64,000 nt of DNA from Brucellaceae bacterium (GTDB lineage: Bacteria > Pseudomonadota > Alphaproteobacteria > Rhizobiales > Rhizobiaceae), in assembly GCA_020637775.1 (NCBI GenBank), contig JACKJV010000013.1:1-64000 (forward strand). Direction: 5' to 3'. Below the pieces are notes generated by a model, which did no database searches, was not told where the DNA came from, and worked only from the letters and a program-made list of their open reading frames with translations. The position numbers and the translations under genes are program-made. This document shows, one piece after another, positions 27,527 to 36,587 of the stretch (position 1 is the first letter of the stretch; every line of letters begins with the position of its first letter).

Positions 27527-27907
27527 ATGCGCACGCTCATTTCCACCGGTTCGCCCTTCGAGAAGCAGGCCGGCTACAGCCGCGCCGTCATCGACGGCGA
27601 TAGCTGTTTCGTTTCCGGAACGACCGGCTACGACTATGCCACGATGACCATGCCCGACAGCGTGGAAGAGCAGGCGCGAAATGCGTTCGCGACCATCGAA
27701 AGGGCGCTGGCGGAGGGCGGTTTCACGCTGGCCGATGTGGTCCGGGCGGTCTATTATGTGACCGACGCAGCCCATGCCGATGCCGTTTTCAAGGTGACGG
27801 GGGAGCATTTCGGCGATATCCGCCCGGCGGCGACCATGGTGGTTGCGGGCCTGATCAAACCGGAAATGAAGGTCGAGATCGAAGTCACGGCACGAAAGCG
27901 GGCCTGA
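27527..27907 (+). CDS. RidA family protein (enamine/imine deaminase-like)
   Basis: 126 residues of the YjgF/YER057c/UK114 family. AVIDGDSCFVSGTTGYD, then EQARNAFATIERALAEGGFTLADVVRAVYYV and IRPAATMVVAGLIKPEMKVEIEV follow the family order. Archetypal RidA has a catalytic arginine near the C-terminal strand; here the PxATMVVAGL stretch has no arginine at that place, so it may be one of the Rid2-7 subfamilies rather than a classical deaminase. It follows DUF2798 by 61 bases. Confidence 0.8.
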   Translation: MRTLISTGSPFEKQAGYSRAVIDGDSCFVSGTTGYDYATMTMPDSVEEQARNAFATIERALAEGGFTLADVVRAVYYVTDAAHADAVFKVTGEHFGDIRPAATMVVAGLIKPEMKVEIEVTARKRA

Positions 27908-27916
27908 CAGCGGTTT

Positions 27917-28927
27917 TCACCGGACGATGGTGATCGTCCGTTCGGCGCCCCGGATCGCCTTTCCGTCGCGCAGGACCTCGATGCGCAAGGTGTGGGGGCC
28001 ATTTGCCGGCTTGCCGCGTTTTCCCGCGAAGGCGGACCACGTGGCCTTGGCCCGGTTCATCGGCTTGGAGGTGACATCGGCGATGACGCCGCCCGCCGGG
28101 CCCTCGAGACGCAGGCGCACCCGGTCTCCCTTGCGCAGGTTTGCCAGCCAGGCCCAGCCGGTCAGGGCGTTCGCATTGCCGTCGGGTGCCGGTGGAGCCC
28201 CGGTTTCGGCCAGTGCGTCATGGTCGACCGCACCGGCGGCGAAGCCGGCATCCAGCAGCGTGGCATCGCCATCGCCGAGCCGGGCCGCATAATTTTCCTC
28301 AAGCAAGGGGCGGGCATTGGCCAGATCTCCGTCGCAGCCGGCATCCAGCCGGCGCCCCGTCATCAGGTCAACCGGCTTCCCGTCAATCCTCAACTCGGCA
28401 TGGACATGGGGAAACTGCGCCAGGCCCGAGGCGCCGACCTCGCCAAGCTGCTGGCCACGGGTGACGGTCTGTCCCTTGCGGACCCGGACAGAGCCGGTGC
28501 GCAGGTGGCAGTATTGCGTCACCGCCCCCTCGCCATGGTCGATGAGGACACCATTGCCGCATTCGCGGTCGCTGATGGCCTTGCGGTCACCGTCGGTCCG
28601 GACAAGGCGGTCGGCCTCGCCATCGCGAACGCCCTGCACGATGCCGGCCCGCATGGCGACAACCGGGACGCCGCGCGCGATGTCGGCCATGGAGCGGATG
28701 CGGATGTCGAGGCCGGTATGGCCGTCATAGGTGGCGGGTCCGCAATAGGGATCGGCGGCGCCGGGGCCGGGATCCATGTCGGGCATCTGCTGGAGGAAAC
28801 AGGTTTGCCCCAGTTCGCAATCGACCGGCGGGCCATAGTCCGCGGCATGCAAGGAAACACAGGGTACACCGACGGCCAGGACCAGGCCGGCCATGCGCAG
28901 ATTGGCAGCAAACATGCGGGACTCCAT
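27917..28927 (-). CDS. M23 family metallopeptidase, secreted
   Basis: 336 residues with a signal peptide ([19 protein letters not shown] area) and an M23 (LytM-like) domain: [10 protein letters not shown] supplies the HxxxD zinc ligands, and [11 protein letters not shown] supplies HxH. A C-terminal segment of about 130 residues looks like a beta-sandwich accessory domain ([34 protein letters not shown]). Such proteins cut peptidoglycan cross-links or activate amidases in the periplasm. It may start at Met5 (28915). It is transcribed opposite to leuD, ridA and leuB. Confidence 0.85.
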   Translation of the reverse strand: MESRMFAANLRMAGLVLAVGVPCVSLHAADYGPPVDCELGQTCFLQQMPDMDPGPGAADPYCGPATYDGHTGLDIRIRSMADIARGVPVVAMRAGIVQGVRDGEADRLVRTDGDRKAISDRECGNGVLIDHGEGAVTQYCHLRTGSVRVRKGQTVTRGQQLGEVGASGLAQFPHVHAELRIDGKPVDLMTGRRLDAGCDGDLANARPLLEENYAARLGDGDATLLDAGFAAGAVDHDALAETGAPPAPDGNANALTGWAWLANLRKGDRVRLRLEGPAGGVIADVTSKPMNRAKATWSAFAGKRGKPANGPHTLRIEVLRDGKAIRGAERTITIVR

Positions 28928-29047
28928 GATTCTTCACGCATCCATACGCAGTATTGCATGGATGACGGCAGGAATGCGACTTGCCTTGAAACGGCCGGAG
29001 GGATAGCAAGACGCGACATTTTACCAGTTTCGGAGGGTTTCACGTCC

Positions 29048-30160
29048 ATGGCATCGCGCAAGCTTCTTCTTCTTCCCGGCGACGGCATCGGCCCCGAGGC
29101 CATGGCCGAGGTGCGCAAGCTCATCGCCTACATGAATGACGAACTCGGCGCCGGTTTCGAGACCGAGGAAGGGCTCGTGGGCGGTTCGGCCTATGACGCC
29201 TGCGGCCAGGCCATCTCGGAAGAGGACATGGCCAAGGCCATGGCCGCCGATGCGGTGCTGTTCGGCGCGGTCGGCGGGCCGAAGTGGGATGGCGTCCCCT
29301 ACGAGGTGCGCCCGGAAGCCGGGCTTCTGCGCCTGCGCAAGGAAATGGAACTGTTCGCCAACCTGCGACCGGCGATCTGCTACCCGGCGCTGGCGGCGTC
29401 CTCGTCGCTGAAGCCGGAGGTGGTCGAGGGTCTCGACATCCTGATCGTGCGCGAACTGACCGGCGGCGTCTATTTCGGCGAACCGAAGGAGATCATCGAT
29501 CTCGGCAACGGACAGAAGCGCGGTATCGACACGCAGGTCTACGACACGTTCGAGATCGAGCGGATTTCCGGCGTGGCCTTCGAACTGGCGCGGACGCGGT
29601 CCAACAAGGTCTGCTCCATGGAAAAGCACAACGTGATGAAGTCCGGCGTGCTGTGGAAGGAAGTGGTCGCGCAGACGCACAAGGCGAAATATTCCGATGT
29701 CGAACTGACGCACATGCTGGCCGATGCCGGCGGCATGCAGCTCGTGCGCTGGCCCAAGCAGTTCGACGTGATCGTGACCGACAACCTGTTCGGCGACATG
29801 CTGTCGGATGTCGCGGCCATGCTGACCGGTTCGCTCGGCATGCTGCCCTCGGCTTCGCTGGGCGCGCCCGATGCCAGGACCGGCAGCCGCAAGGCGCTCT
29901 ACGAGCCGGTGCACGGTTCGGCGCCGGACATTGCGGGCCAGGGGATCGCCAATCCGATCGCCATGATCGCGTCCTTCGCCATGTGCCTGCGCTATTCGTT
30001 CAACATGATCGACCAGGCCGACCGGCTGGAAAAGGCCATTGCCGACGTGCTCGACAAGGGCCTGCGCACCGGCGACATCATGTCGGAAGGCTGCACGCAG
30101 ATTTCCACGTCGCAGATGGGCGACGCGATCCTGGAACAGTTCAAGACGCTGGCGGCCTGA
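29048..30160 (+). CDS. leuB: 3-isopropylmalate dehydrogenase
   Basis: Oxidatively decarboxylates 3-isopropylmalate in leucine synthesis, using NAD. 370 residues. [16 protein letters not shown] at the N-terminus, [14 protein letters not shown] in the middle, and [30 protein letters not shown] (read as the metal-binding DNLFGDxLSD motif) are diagnostic. A GGAGG ribosome site (29031-29036 region) supports the ATG at 29048; an open frame in phase runs far upstream over the M23 gene and is not real. An intrinsic terminator follows 25 bases after the stop. Confidence 0.95.
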   Translation: MASRKLLLLPGDGIGPEAMAEVRKLIAYMNDELGAGFETEEGLVGGSAYDACGQAISEEDMAKAMAADAVLFGAVGGPKWDGVPYEVRPEAGLLRLRKEMELFANLRPAICYPALAASSSLKPEVVEGLDILIVRELTGGVYFGEPKEIIDLGNGQKRGIDTQVYDTFEIERISGVAFELARTRSNKVCSMEKHNVMKSGVLWKEVVAQTHKAKYSDVELTHMLADAGGMQLVRWPKQFDVIVTDNLFGDMLSDVAAMLTGSLGMLPSASLGAPDARTGSRKALYEPVHGSAPDIAGQGIANPIAMIASFAMCLRYSFNMIDQADRLEKAIADVLDKGLRTGDIMSEGCTQISTSQMGDAILEQFKTLAA

Positions 30161-30184
30161 TACGGCCGCCAATGCCGCGCCAGC

Positions 30185-30215
30185 AAAGCCGATCGCGCCC
30201 GCGCGGTCGGCTTTT
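30185..30215 (+). terminator. Rho-independent terminator of leuB
   Basis: AAAGCCGA and TCGGCTTTT pair around a GC-rich 14-base centre and the T-run follows. Confidence 0.8.
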
Positions 30216-30275
30216 GTCATCTCTCCTTCAAGAACCGGTGAAAGAAGGCGGCTGAACGAAGGGGGACAAGCGACG

Positions 30276-31217
30276 ATGGCGAATCGGATGGCCGAACCTG
30301 GCAGCCCGGTCACGGCTCTGCATGGCCTGGCAGCGGCGGTTTCGGAGGCAGCGGTGGCCTGCGCGCTGCGTATTGCTGCGAACGGAAACGCGGCATGGTG
30401 CAGAATGATCCGCCGGCAGCCGCGGTTCAAGCCGCGGGAGGCGCCAAGCTGGCGGCGAATGGCTGTGGTCACCATCGCCCTGGCTGTTCTCGCGTTTCAC
30501 GCGCTGGACCCGCTGGTCGGCGAGCATCGTCCCGATACGGCCTCGACCGGTTTCCGCATTTCCGCCTGCATCACCGACTTCGGTAAATCCGGTGGATACA
30601 TCACCTTGTCCGCCCTGGCTGTCCTGTTTCTGCTGGGCCTCGACTGGAACAGGCTCAAGCGGGCGCAGCGCCGCCTTGCCGCCGCATGGCTTGCCGTCGC
30701 GTGGTTCTTCCTCGTCGCCATTGCCGGTTCGGGGCTGATCGCGGCGGGATTGAAGCTGCTGATCGGCCGCGCGCGTCCCGCTCTCTATCATTGCGAAGGG
30801 CTGCTTTCTTTCCACAGCATGGCTTTCCAGGCCGTTCACGCCAGCTTCCCGTCCGGTCATTCGACCACGGTCGGGGCCTTCTGCGCGGCTGTCGCGCTGC
30901 TGTTTCCCCGGATGCGGCTGGCCATGGTCGTTGCCGCCTTCTGGTTCGGGTTCTCCCGGCTGATGGTTGGTGTTCACTATGCCAGCGACGTGATTGCCGG
31001 GCTCGCACTGGGCGTCTGGTTCTCCTATTGGTGCGCCTGGAAACTGGCCGCCGCCGGAGTGCTTTTCTCCTTCGATGACCGGGGCTGGCCGGTGACCCGC
31101 CGCGGCTTCCGCCTGACTGGCCTGAGCCTGCATCGCCGGATGTGCCAGCTGTGCCAACGGCTTGAAGCGGTTTTCCGGCGCGGTGCGGTGCGCGCAGTGC
31201 GGAGCGGGCGGGGCTGA
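30276..31217 (+). CDS. PAP2 family phosphatase, membrane
   Basis: 313 residues with several hydrophobic helices and the three PAP2 motifs in order: KLLIGRARP, PSGHSTT, and SRLMVGVHYASDVIAG. These form the catalytic site of type-2 phosphatidic acid phosphatases, which in bacteria act on undecaprenyl pyrophosphate or phospholipid-type substrates at the inner membrane. The ATG at 30276 follows AAGGGGGAC; the frame is open to 30039 inside leuB. The N-terminal 60 residues before the first helix are polar and variable. Confidence 0.85.
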   Translation: MANRMAEPGSPVTALHGLAAAVSEAAVACALRIAANGNAAWCRMIRRQPRFKPREAPSWRRMAVVTIALAVLAFHALDPLVGEHRPDTASTGFRISACITDFGKSGGYITLSALAVLFLLGLDWNRLKRAQRRLAAAWLAVAWFFLVAIAGSGLIAAGLKLLIGRARPALYHCEGLLSFHSMAFQAVHASFPSGHSTTVGAFCAAVALLFPRMRLAMVVAAFWFGFSRLMVGVHYASDVIAGLALGVWFSYWCAWKLAAAGVLFSFDDRGWPVTRRGFRLTGLSLHRRMCQLCQRLEAVFRRGAVRAVRSGRG

Positions 31218-31293
31218 GAGAAGGTTTCGTGCGTGCTGTCATTATCCGGCGGGCGGGTACGTTTCACCGGTCATCGATCGATCAAGGCAAAGA

Positions 31294-31321
31294 TTGACTC
31301 TTTTTCCAAACACCGTAAAAC
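31294..31321 (+). promoter_or_regulatory. Possible sigma-70 promoter of asd with an overlapping GANTC site
   Basis: TTGACT (31294-31299), a 16-base spacer, then TAAAAC (31316-31321), a four-of-six match to TATAAT. The -35 overlaps GACTC, a CcrM-type site. Confidence 0.3.
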
Positions 31322-31493
31322 GACGATGCGAGAAACGGGACGGGAACCGATGTACGGCTTCCACATTGCATTCATGACGCGCGGGACGGTGGCAGCACCG
31401 GCCAGTGCCATGCATGCGCCCCGCCTTACCAAAACCATGGCCAAAAAAACGACCGCCACCACGGTCTGATCCTTCTTGGCCTGATCCCTGACG

Positions 31494-31543
31494 CTTCCCG
31501 GGACAGACCGGGAAGGCGAAAGGCCCGCGTCGAAGCGCGGGCC
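31494..31543 (+). repeat. Two tandem GC-rich hairpins in the asd leader
   Basis: Hairpin one: CTTCCCGG, loop GACAGA, CCGGGAAG (31494-31515). Hairpin two: GGCCCGCG, loop TCGAAG, CGCGGGCC (31522-31543). Both have perfect eight-base stems and six-base loops, seven bases apart, 46 bases before the asd start. No T-run follows. Confidence 0.5.
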
Positions 31544-31589
31544 GGACGCAAAAAGGGAAGCGACACCCGATCCAAGGACGGACACGAAC

Positions 31590-32622
31590 ATGGGTTTCAA
31601 GATTGCAGTCGCCGGCGCCACGGGCAATGTGGGCCGTGAAATGCTCAATATCCTGGAAGAACGCGGCTTTCCGCCGACGAGGTGGTGCCGCTGGCATCGC
31701 GCCGCTCGGTCGGCCAGGAGGTCTCCTACGGCGACCGGACGCTGAAGGTGAAGGCGCTCGATTCCATGACTTTTCCGACACCGATATCTGCCTGATGTCG
31801 GCCGGCGGCTCCATCTCCAAGGAATGGTCGCCGAAGATCGCCGCGCAGGGCTGCGTGGTCATCGACAATTCCTCGGCCTGGCGTTACGACGCCGATGTGC
31901 CGCTGATCGTGCCGGAAGTGAACCCGGACGCGGTGGAAGGCTTCCGCAAGAAGAACATCATTGCCAATCCGAACTGCTCGACGGCGCAGCTCGTCGTGGC
32001 GCTGAAGCCGCTGCATGACGCGGCCACGATCAAGCGCGTCGTCGTGTCCACCTACCAGTCGGTTTCGGGCGCCGGCAAGGAAGGCATGGACGAGTTGTTC
32101 AACCAGACACGCGCGGTCTTCGTGTCCGACCCGGTGGAAGCCAAGAAGTTCACCAAGCGGATCGCCTTCAACGTCATCCCGCATATCGATGTGTTCATGG
32201 AAGACGGCTACACCAAGGAAGAATGGAAGGTGCTGGCCGAAACCAAGAAGATGCTGGATCCGAAGATCAAGGTCACCTGCACGGCGGTGCGCGTTCCGGT
32301 CTTCATCGGCCATTCGGAAAGCGTCAACCTGGAATTCGAGAAGCCGATCACGGCGGAAGAGGCCCGCGACATCCTGCGCGAGGCGCCCGGCTGCCAGGTG
32401 ATCGACAAGCACGAGGACGGCGGCTACATCACGCCGCATGAATCGGCGGGCGAGGATGCCACATATATCTCCCGCATCCGCGAGGATGCGACGGTGGAGA
32501 ACGGGCTGGCGCTGTGGGTGGTTTCGGACAACCTGCGCAAGGGCGCGGCGCTCAACACGGTGCAGATCGCCGAATTGCTGGTGGCGCGTGGCCTGATCCA
32601 GCCGAAGAAGCAGGCGGCCTGA
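31590..32622 (+). pseudogene. asd: Aspartate-semialdehyde dehydrogenase, reading frame broken by two single-base deletions
   Basis: Asd reduces aspartyl phosphate to aspartate semialdehyde for lysine, threonine, methionine and diaminopimelate synthesis. The start MGFKIAVAGATGNVGREML is intact from ATG 31590. Frame one breaks at about 31671-31673, where TTT-CC-GCC lacks one base; frame two (ADEVVPLASRRSVGQEVSY) breaks at about 31765-31767, where TCC-AT-GAC lacks one; frame three (DFSDTDICLMSAGG) runs to the stop at 32620-32622 and includes the catalytic NCST. Restoring both bases gives one normal protein of about 344 residues. Because Asd is normally essential and the rest is well conserved, a sequencing or assembly error is more likely than a true pseudogene. 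Confidence 0.9.
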
Positions 32623-32650
32623 GCCGCTTCACGGCCTGTCCGATCTGGAC

Positions 32651-32681
32651 AAAAGCCCGGGCGTCACCGTCCGGGCTTTTT
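32651..32681 (+). terminator. Intrinsic terminator of asd, probably bidirectional
   Basis: AAAAGCCCGG, loop GCGTCACCGT, CCGGGCTTTTT. The A-run on the left gives a T-run on the minus strand as well, so it may also stop the convergent M3 peptidase transcript. Confidence 0.85.
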
Positions 32682-32712
32682 CATGAAAGGGCGTGCCGCG
32701 AAGCCGCCGGGA

Positions 32713-34776
32713 TCACATCTCGCGTTCGGAATGCACGGCCAGGCCGCGGCCCTTCAGCATGGCATCGACGGATGGCATCCTGCCGCGGAAGGCGGTGTAG
32801 AGCGCTTCCGGATCGGCCGATCCACCGGCGGCATAGATGTGCGTCTTCAGCTTTTCCGCCAGGTCCGGGTTGAATGGATCGCCGGTTTCCTCGAACGCCG
32901 CGAAGGCATCGGCGTCGAGCACCTCCGACCAGAGGTAGGAATAATAGCCGGCTGAATATCCGTCGCCGGCGAAGACATGCGCGAAATGCGGCGTGCGGTG
33001 GCGCATGGCGATGGCTTCCGGCTTGCCCAGTTTCGCCATGGTCTCGGCCTCGAAGGCGATGGCATCGGCGGGCATGTCCGCTTGCTGGTGATAGGCCATG
33101 TCCATCAGCGCCGATGCGGTGAATTCGACGGTGGCAAAGCCCTGGTCGAAGGCCTGCGCGGCGGTCAGCTTGTCGATCAGCGCGCGGGGCATGGGGTCGC
33201 CGGTCTTCACGTGGCGAGCGTGTTTTTCCAGCACTTGCGGCACGGTCAGCCAGTGTTCGTAGAGCTGCGAGGGCAGTTCGACAAAGTCGCGCGGCACCGA
33301 CGTGCCGGAAACGGAGGGCCATGTCACCTCGGTCAGCATGCCGTGCAGGGCGTGGCCGAATTCGTGGAACAGGGTGCGGGCCTCGTCCATGGAAAGCAGG
33401 GCAGGCTTGCCGGGCGCCGGTTTGGCGAAATTCATCACGTTGTAGATGATCGGCGGCTGGCCGCCTTCCAGCTTGTGGGCCGATTGCAGGGCGCTCATCC
33501 AGGCACCGGAGCGCTTTGTCGGCCGGTTGAAATAGTCGGCTATGAAAACACCGCGCGACGTGCCGTCGCCATTGAGGATCTCGAAGACGCGGGCATCCTC
33601 GTGCCAGACCTTCAGGTCCGGCTTTTCCTCGAAGGAGAGGCCGAACAGGCGGTTGGCCACGTCGAAACAGGCGGCGATGATGTTGTCGAGCTGGAGATAG
33701 GGCTTCAGTTCGGTTTCATCAAAGGCATAGCGTTCGGCGCGCAGCCGGTCGGCGAAGAAGCGCCAGTCCCAACCGGCGATCTCGTGATTGTGACCGGAGG
33801 CGGCGGCGATGCGGCGCAGCTCCGCCGCGTCCGCGGCAGCCTTTCCCTTCGCCATGTCCCAGACCGGTTCCAGCAGACCCATGACAGCATCCGGCGTCTT
33901 GGCCATGGTGTTGTCCAGCTTCAGCGCCGCATAAGTTTCATAGCCGAGCAGCCTTGCCTTTTCGGCGCGCAGCGCCAGCGTTTCGGCCACGATGGCGGAA
34001 TTGTCATGCTCGCCGCCATTCTGGCCGCGCATGGTGAAGCCGTGGAATGCCTTTTCTCGCAGGTCGCGGCGCAGCGACAGCGTCATGAAGGGCTCGTAGA
34101 TCGAGCGGGACAGGGTGACGGCATAGCGGCCTTTCTCGCCCCGGCTTTCCGCGGCTTCGGCCATTGCGGCGGTCAGGAAATCCGGCAGGCCCTCGACATC
34201 GGCGTCGTCAAGGATGAGCGCCCAGCCGGCCTCGTCGGCCAGCACGTTCTGGCCGAAAGCCGCACCCAGACCGGCCAGCTTCTCGTTGATTTCCGCCAGG
34301 CGCGCCTTGCCTGCATCGTCGAGCTTCGCACCGGAACGCACAAAGCCTTTCCAGGTCAATTCCAGGACGCGCGCGGTTTCTCCATCCAGTTCGAGATCCG
34401 CGCGGCGATTCCAGAGGTCGTCGATGCGCGCAAACAGATCCGGGTTCATCGAGATGGCTGAGAAGTGGCGCGACATCTTCGGCGCCAGGTCGCGTTCCAG
34501 CGCCTGGATGTCCGGGTTGGTGTGGGCACCGGCGAGGCCCCAGAAGATGGCTGCGACGTGGCCGAGTTCTTCGCCGGCCAGTTCCAGCGCCGCCAGTGTG
34601 TTGGTGATCGTCGGCGTGGCCGGATTTGCCGCAATGGTGGCGATCTGCGCGGCATGCGCGGCGAGCGCGGCATCGAAAACGGGCGCGAAATCCTCCGTGC
34701 GAATGGCGCCATAGTCCGGCAGACCGAGCGGGCCGGTCCAAGCCGTGAGCGGGTGGGAAGCAAGATCGATCGTCAC
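32713..34776 (-). CDS. M3 family oligopeptidase (Dcp/PrlC type)
   Basis: 687 residues, cytosolic, of the thimet-oligopeptidase-like family. LFHEFGHALHGML supplies the HExxH zinc site, and the downstream FVELPSQLYEHW is the family's glutamate-bearing segment. The N-terminal GLPDYGAIRTEDFAPVFDAAL is typical of Dcp-like members. It removes dipeptides or cleaves short peptides left by larger proteases. The ATG at 34776 is followed by MTIDLASHPLTAW. It is divergent from a MarR gene, sharing a 129-base gap with the operator. Confidence 0.9.
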   Translation of the reverse strand: MTIDLASHPLTAWTGPLGLPDYGAIRTEDFAPVFDAALAAHAAQIATIAANPATPTITNTLAALELAGEELGHVAAIFWGLAGAHTNPDIQALERDLAPKMSRHFSAISMNPDLFARIDDLWNRRADLELDGETARVLELTWKGFVRSGAKLDDAGKARLAEINEKLAGLGAAFGQNVLADEAGWALILDDADVEGLPDFLTAAMAEAAESRGEKGRYAVTLSRSIYEPFMTLSLRRDLREKAFHGFTMRGQNGGEHDNSAIVAETLALRAEKARLLGYETYAALKLDNTMAKTPDAVMGLLEPVWDMAKGKAAADAAELRRIAAASGHNHEIAGWDWRFFADRLRAERYAFDETELKPYLQLDNIIAACFDVANRLFGLSFEEKPDLKVWHEDARVFEILNGDGTSRGVFIADYFNRPTKRSGAWMSALQSAHKLEGGQPPIIYNVMNFAKPAPGKPALLSMDEARTLFHEFGHALHGMLTEVTWPSVSGTSVPRDFVELPSQLYEHWLTVPQVLEKHARHVKTGDPMPRALIDKLTAAQAFDQGFATVEFTASALMDMAYHQQADMPADAIAFEAETMAKLGKPEAIAMRHRTPHFAHVFAGDGYSAGYYSYLWSEVLDADAFAAFEETGDPFNPDLAEKLKTHIYAAGGSADPEALYTAFRGRMPSVDAMLKGRGLAVHSEREM

Positions 34777-34875
34777 GGGTTTTCTCCATTCGGGAAATCG
34801 ATGCGCATGTAGGCGGCGCGGGGGCCGGTGGCAATGCTTGACTTCTGATCCGAAAAACCTAAAACATCCTTATAA

Positions 34876-34888
34876 TAAGGTCACCTTA
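34876..34888. promoter_or_regulatory. MarR operator overlapping a TATAAT box
   Basis: TAAGGT-C-ACCTTA is a perfect inverted repeat around one central base. TATAAT at 34871-34876 abuts it, so a bound repressor would cover the -10 element. It is 18 bases before the MarR start and also lies in the promoter region of the divergent M3 peptidase. Confidence 0.6.
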
Positions 34889-34905
34889 CTATTGGAGTTG
34901 AAGAC

Positions 34906-35367
34906 ATGCCGGGGATCGATCCGGATGCCTTGGGCTTTCTGCTCAACGACATTTCCCGCCTCATCCGGGCTTCCATGGACCGGGCACATGCGCGTTCAGG
35001 CATCGGTGTGACGCCGGGCGAGGCGCGTGTCCTGGCATTCGCGGCCCGAACGGGCCCTGTGCGCCAGACGCGGCTTGCCGAGCAGATCGGCGTGGAAGCC
35101 ATGACGCTTTCGGGCCATCTCGACGGGCTGGAAGGCAAGGGACTGATCGCGCGCCAAGCCGATCCATCCGACCGACGGGCGAAGATCGTCACGCTCCTGC
35201 CTGCCGCCGATGCCGTGCTTGATGCCATTGGCGCGACAGGCCGGGCCATTCGGGCGCAGGCCAGTGCCGGTTTCGAAGACGAGGAATGGGAGCAGCTCAA
35301 GGCCGCGCTGAAGCGGGTCCGGTCCAATCTCTGCGAAAAGGGCGTGGAGGCCAGCGATGCGGCATGA
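34906..35367 (+). CDS. MarR family transcriptional regulator
   Basis: 153 residues with a winged-helix centre: VTPGEARVLAFAARTGPVRQTRLAEQIGVEAMTLSGHLDGLEGKGLI reads as the recognition core (about 36-82), followed by ADPSDRRAKIVTL, the wing typical of MarR proteins. The upstream TAAGGT-C-ACCTTA palindrome is a likely autoregulatory site. Its last eleven bases overlap the start of an MFS gene, so it probably controls that exporter. The ligand is unknown. Confidence 0.87.
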   Translation: MPGIDPDALGFLLNDISRLIRASMDRAHARSGIGVTPGEARVLAFAARTGPVRQTRLAEQIGVEAMTLSGHLDGLEGKGLIARQADPSDRRAKIVTLLPAADAVLDAIGATGRAIRAQASAGFEDEEWEQLKAALKRVRSNLCEKGVEASDAA

Positions 35368-36583
35368 AGGGTCGCCCTCGGGCGCCGGCTACAGGCCGGT
35401 CATGACCGAGCGAAGGGTTTCGCTGCTGGGCGCCCTGTTCGTGGTTGTCGGACCGGTTTCGATGGCGCTCTACACGCCGGCGATGACGGAGATCGTGCAG
35501 GCCTTCGGCACCACCGAATCGGCGGTGAAAATGACGCTGGCGCTCTATTTCGCCGGATTCGCATTTGCGCAACTTGTCGGCGGCCCCTTGTCGGATGCCA
35601 TGGGCCGCCGCCCGGTGATGATGATCTTCATGGGGATCTATGTCGCGGCAAGCCTTCTGGCGCTGTCGGCGCCGGGCATCGAGGTTCTGCTGGCCGCGCG
35701 GTTCCTGCAGGGGATCGGCGCTTCGGCCGGCGTCGCCGTTGCACGGGCCATGGTGCGCGACCTGTTCGACCACGAGCAGTCCTCGCGGATCATGAACCTG
35801 ATCGGCATCATGCTGGCGCTGGGTCCGGCCATCGCGCCGACCATCGGCGGCTTTACCATGCAGGCAGCCGGATGGCATGCCATTTTCCTGCTCATGGCGG
35901 GACTGGGCGTGATCGTGTTCTGTGCGGCGGTTTTCGCCATGCATGAAACGGTTGTGCCGGACATGAGCCGGCTGAGGCCGGCCGCGCTGGCGTCGGCCTA
36001 TCTCCACCTGGTCGGCAATGCCCATTTCATGACGACGGCACTGGTCCTGGCCTTCACCACGGGCGCGCTTTATGCGCAGGCAACCTTCCTGCCCTTCATC
36101 CTGATGGAGCGGGTGGGCCTGACACCGGCGCAATTCGGCCTGTCCATGGTCCTGCAGTCGGGCGCCTTCTTCGTCGGTGCGCTGGTGGTGCGTGCGCTGC
36201 TGGCGCGGGTCACCGCCGAACGGCTGGTCATTCCCGGCCTTGTCATGGTGGGCCTGGGCGGCCTGGGCCAGCTTGCCATGCATGTCGTCGAACCGGGCTT
36301 GTGGCAGGTCATGGCGCCGGTTTCGCTCTATGCCATCGGCATCGCCTTCGTCATGCCGGCTGTGACCACCATCTGCCTGCATCCTTTCCGCCACATGGCG
36401 GGCGCGGCCTCGGCCATGATGGGGTTCCTGCAGATGGGCATGGGCCTGGCGATGGGTTCGCTGGGGGCGCTGATGGGCGATCCTGTCTTCGCCATGGCGA
36501 CGCTCATCCCCTTCATGGGCCTGTCCGCCTGCGTCCTGTTTGCCGTCTACAAGCTGCGTGTTGCGATCGGCGCAGAGATGTGA
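35357..36583 (+). CDS. MFS drug-resistance transporter, Bcr/CflA family
   Basis: 408 residues with about 12 transmembrane helices. The N-terminal VGPVSMALYTPAMTEIVQAFG and the GGPLSDAMGRRPVMM loop (motif A, GxLSDxxGRRP) identify the Bcr/CflA group, which exports bicyclomycin, sulfonamides and other compounds with proton antiport. The ATG at 35357 has GGAGG nine bases upstream; an internal ATG at 35402 is possible. It is translationally coupled to the MarR gene, forming an inducible efflux module. Confidence 0.87.
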   Translation: MRHEGSPSGAGYRPVMTERRVSLLGALFVVVGPVSMALYTPAMTEIVQAFGTTESAVKMTLALYFAGFAFAQLVGGPLSDAMGRRPVMMIFMGIYVAASLLALSAPGIEVLLAARFLQGIGASAGVAVARAMVRDLFDHEQSSRIMNLIGIMLALGPAIAPTIGGFTMQAAGWHAIFLLMAGLGVIVFCAAVFAMHETVVPDMSRLRPAALASAYLHLVGNAHFMTTALVLAFTTGALYAQATFLPFILMERVGLTPAQFGLSMVLQSGAFFVGALVVRALLARVTAERLVIPGLVMVGLGGLGQLAMHVVEPGLWQVMAPVSLYAIGIAFVMPAVTTICLHPFRHMAGAASAMMGFLQMGMGLAMGSLGALMGDPVFAMATLIPFMGLSACVLFAVYKLRVAIGAEM

Positions 36584-36587
36584 CCGC

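Larger units (their letters stand above)
31218..31589. other. Gap before asd: promoter candidate and tandem hairpins, no convincing gene
   Basis: 372 bases. I see no credible coding region; the short plus-strand frame near 31326-31469 has no ribosome site or family features. The stretch holds a promoter-like pair and two GC-rich hairpins, described separately, and probably serves as a long asd leader. Confidence 0.5.

Noticed and set aside
27992..29047. Upstream in-frame extension of leuB to a 722-codon frame
   Set aside because: It runs antisense over the M23 peptidase with signal peptide and zinc motifs; leuB has its own GGAGG site and standard start at 29048.
31326..31469. 47-codon plus-strand frame before asd
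   Set aside because: No ribosome site, low-complexity sequence, lies in the leader with hairpins.
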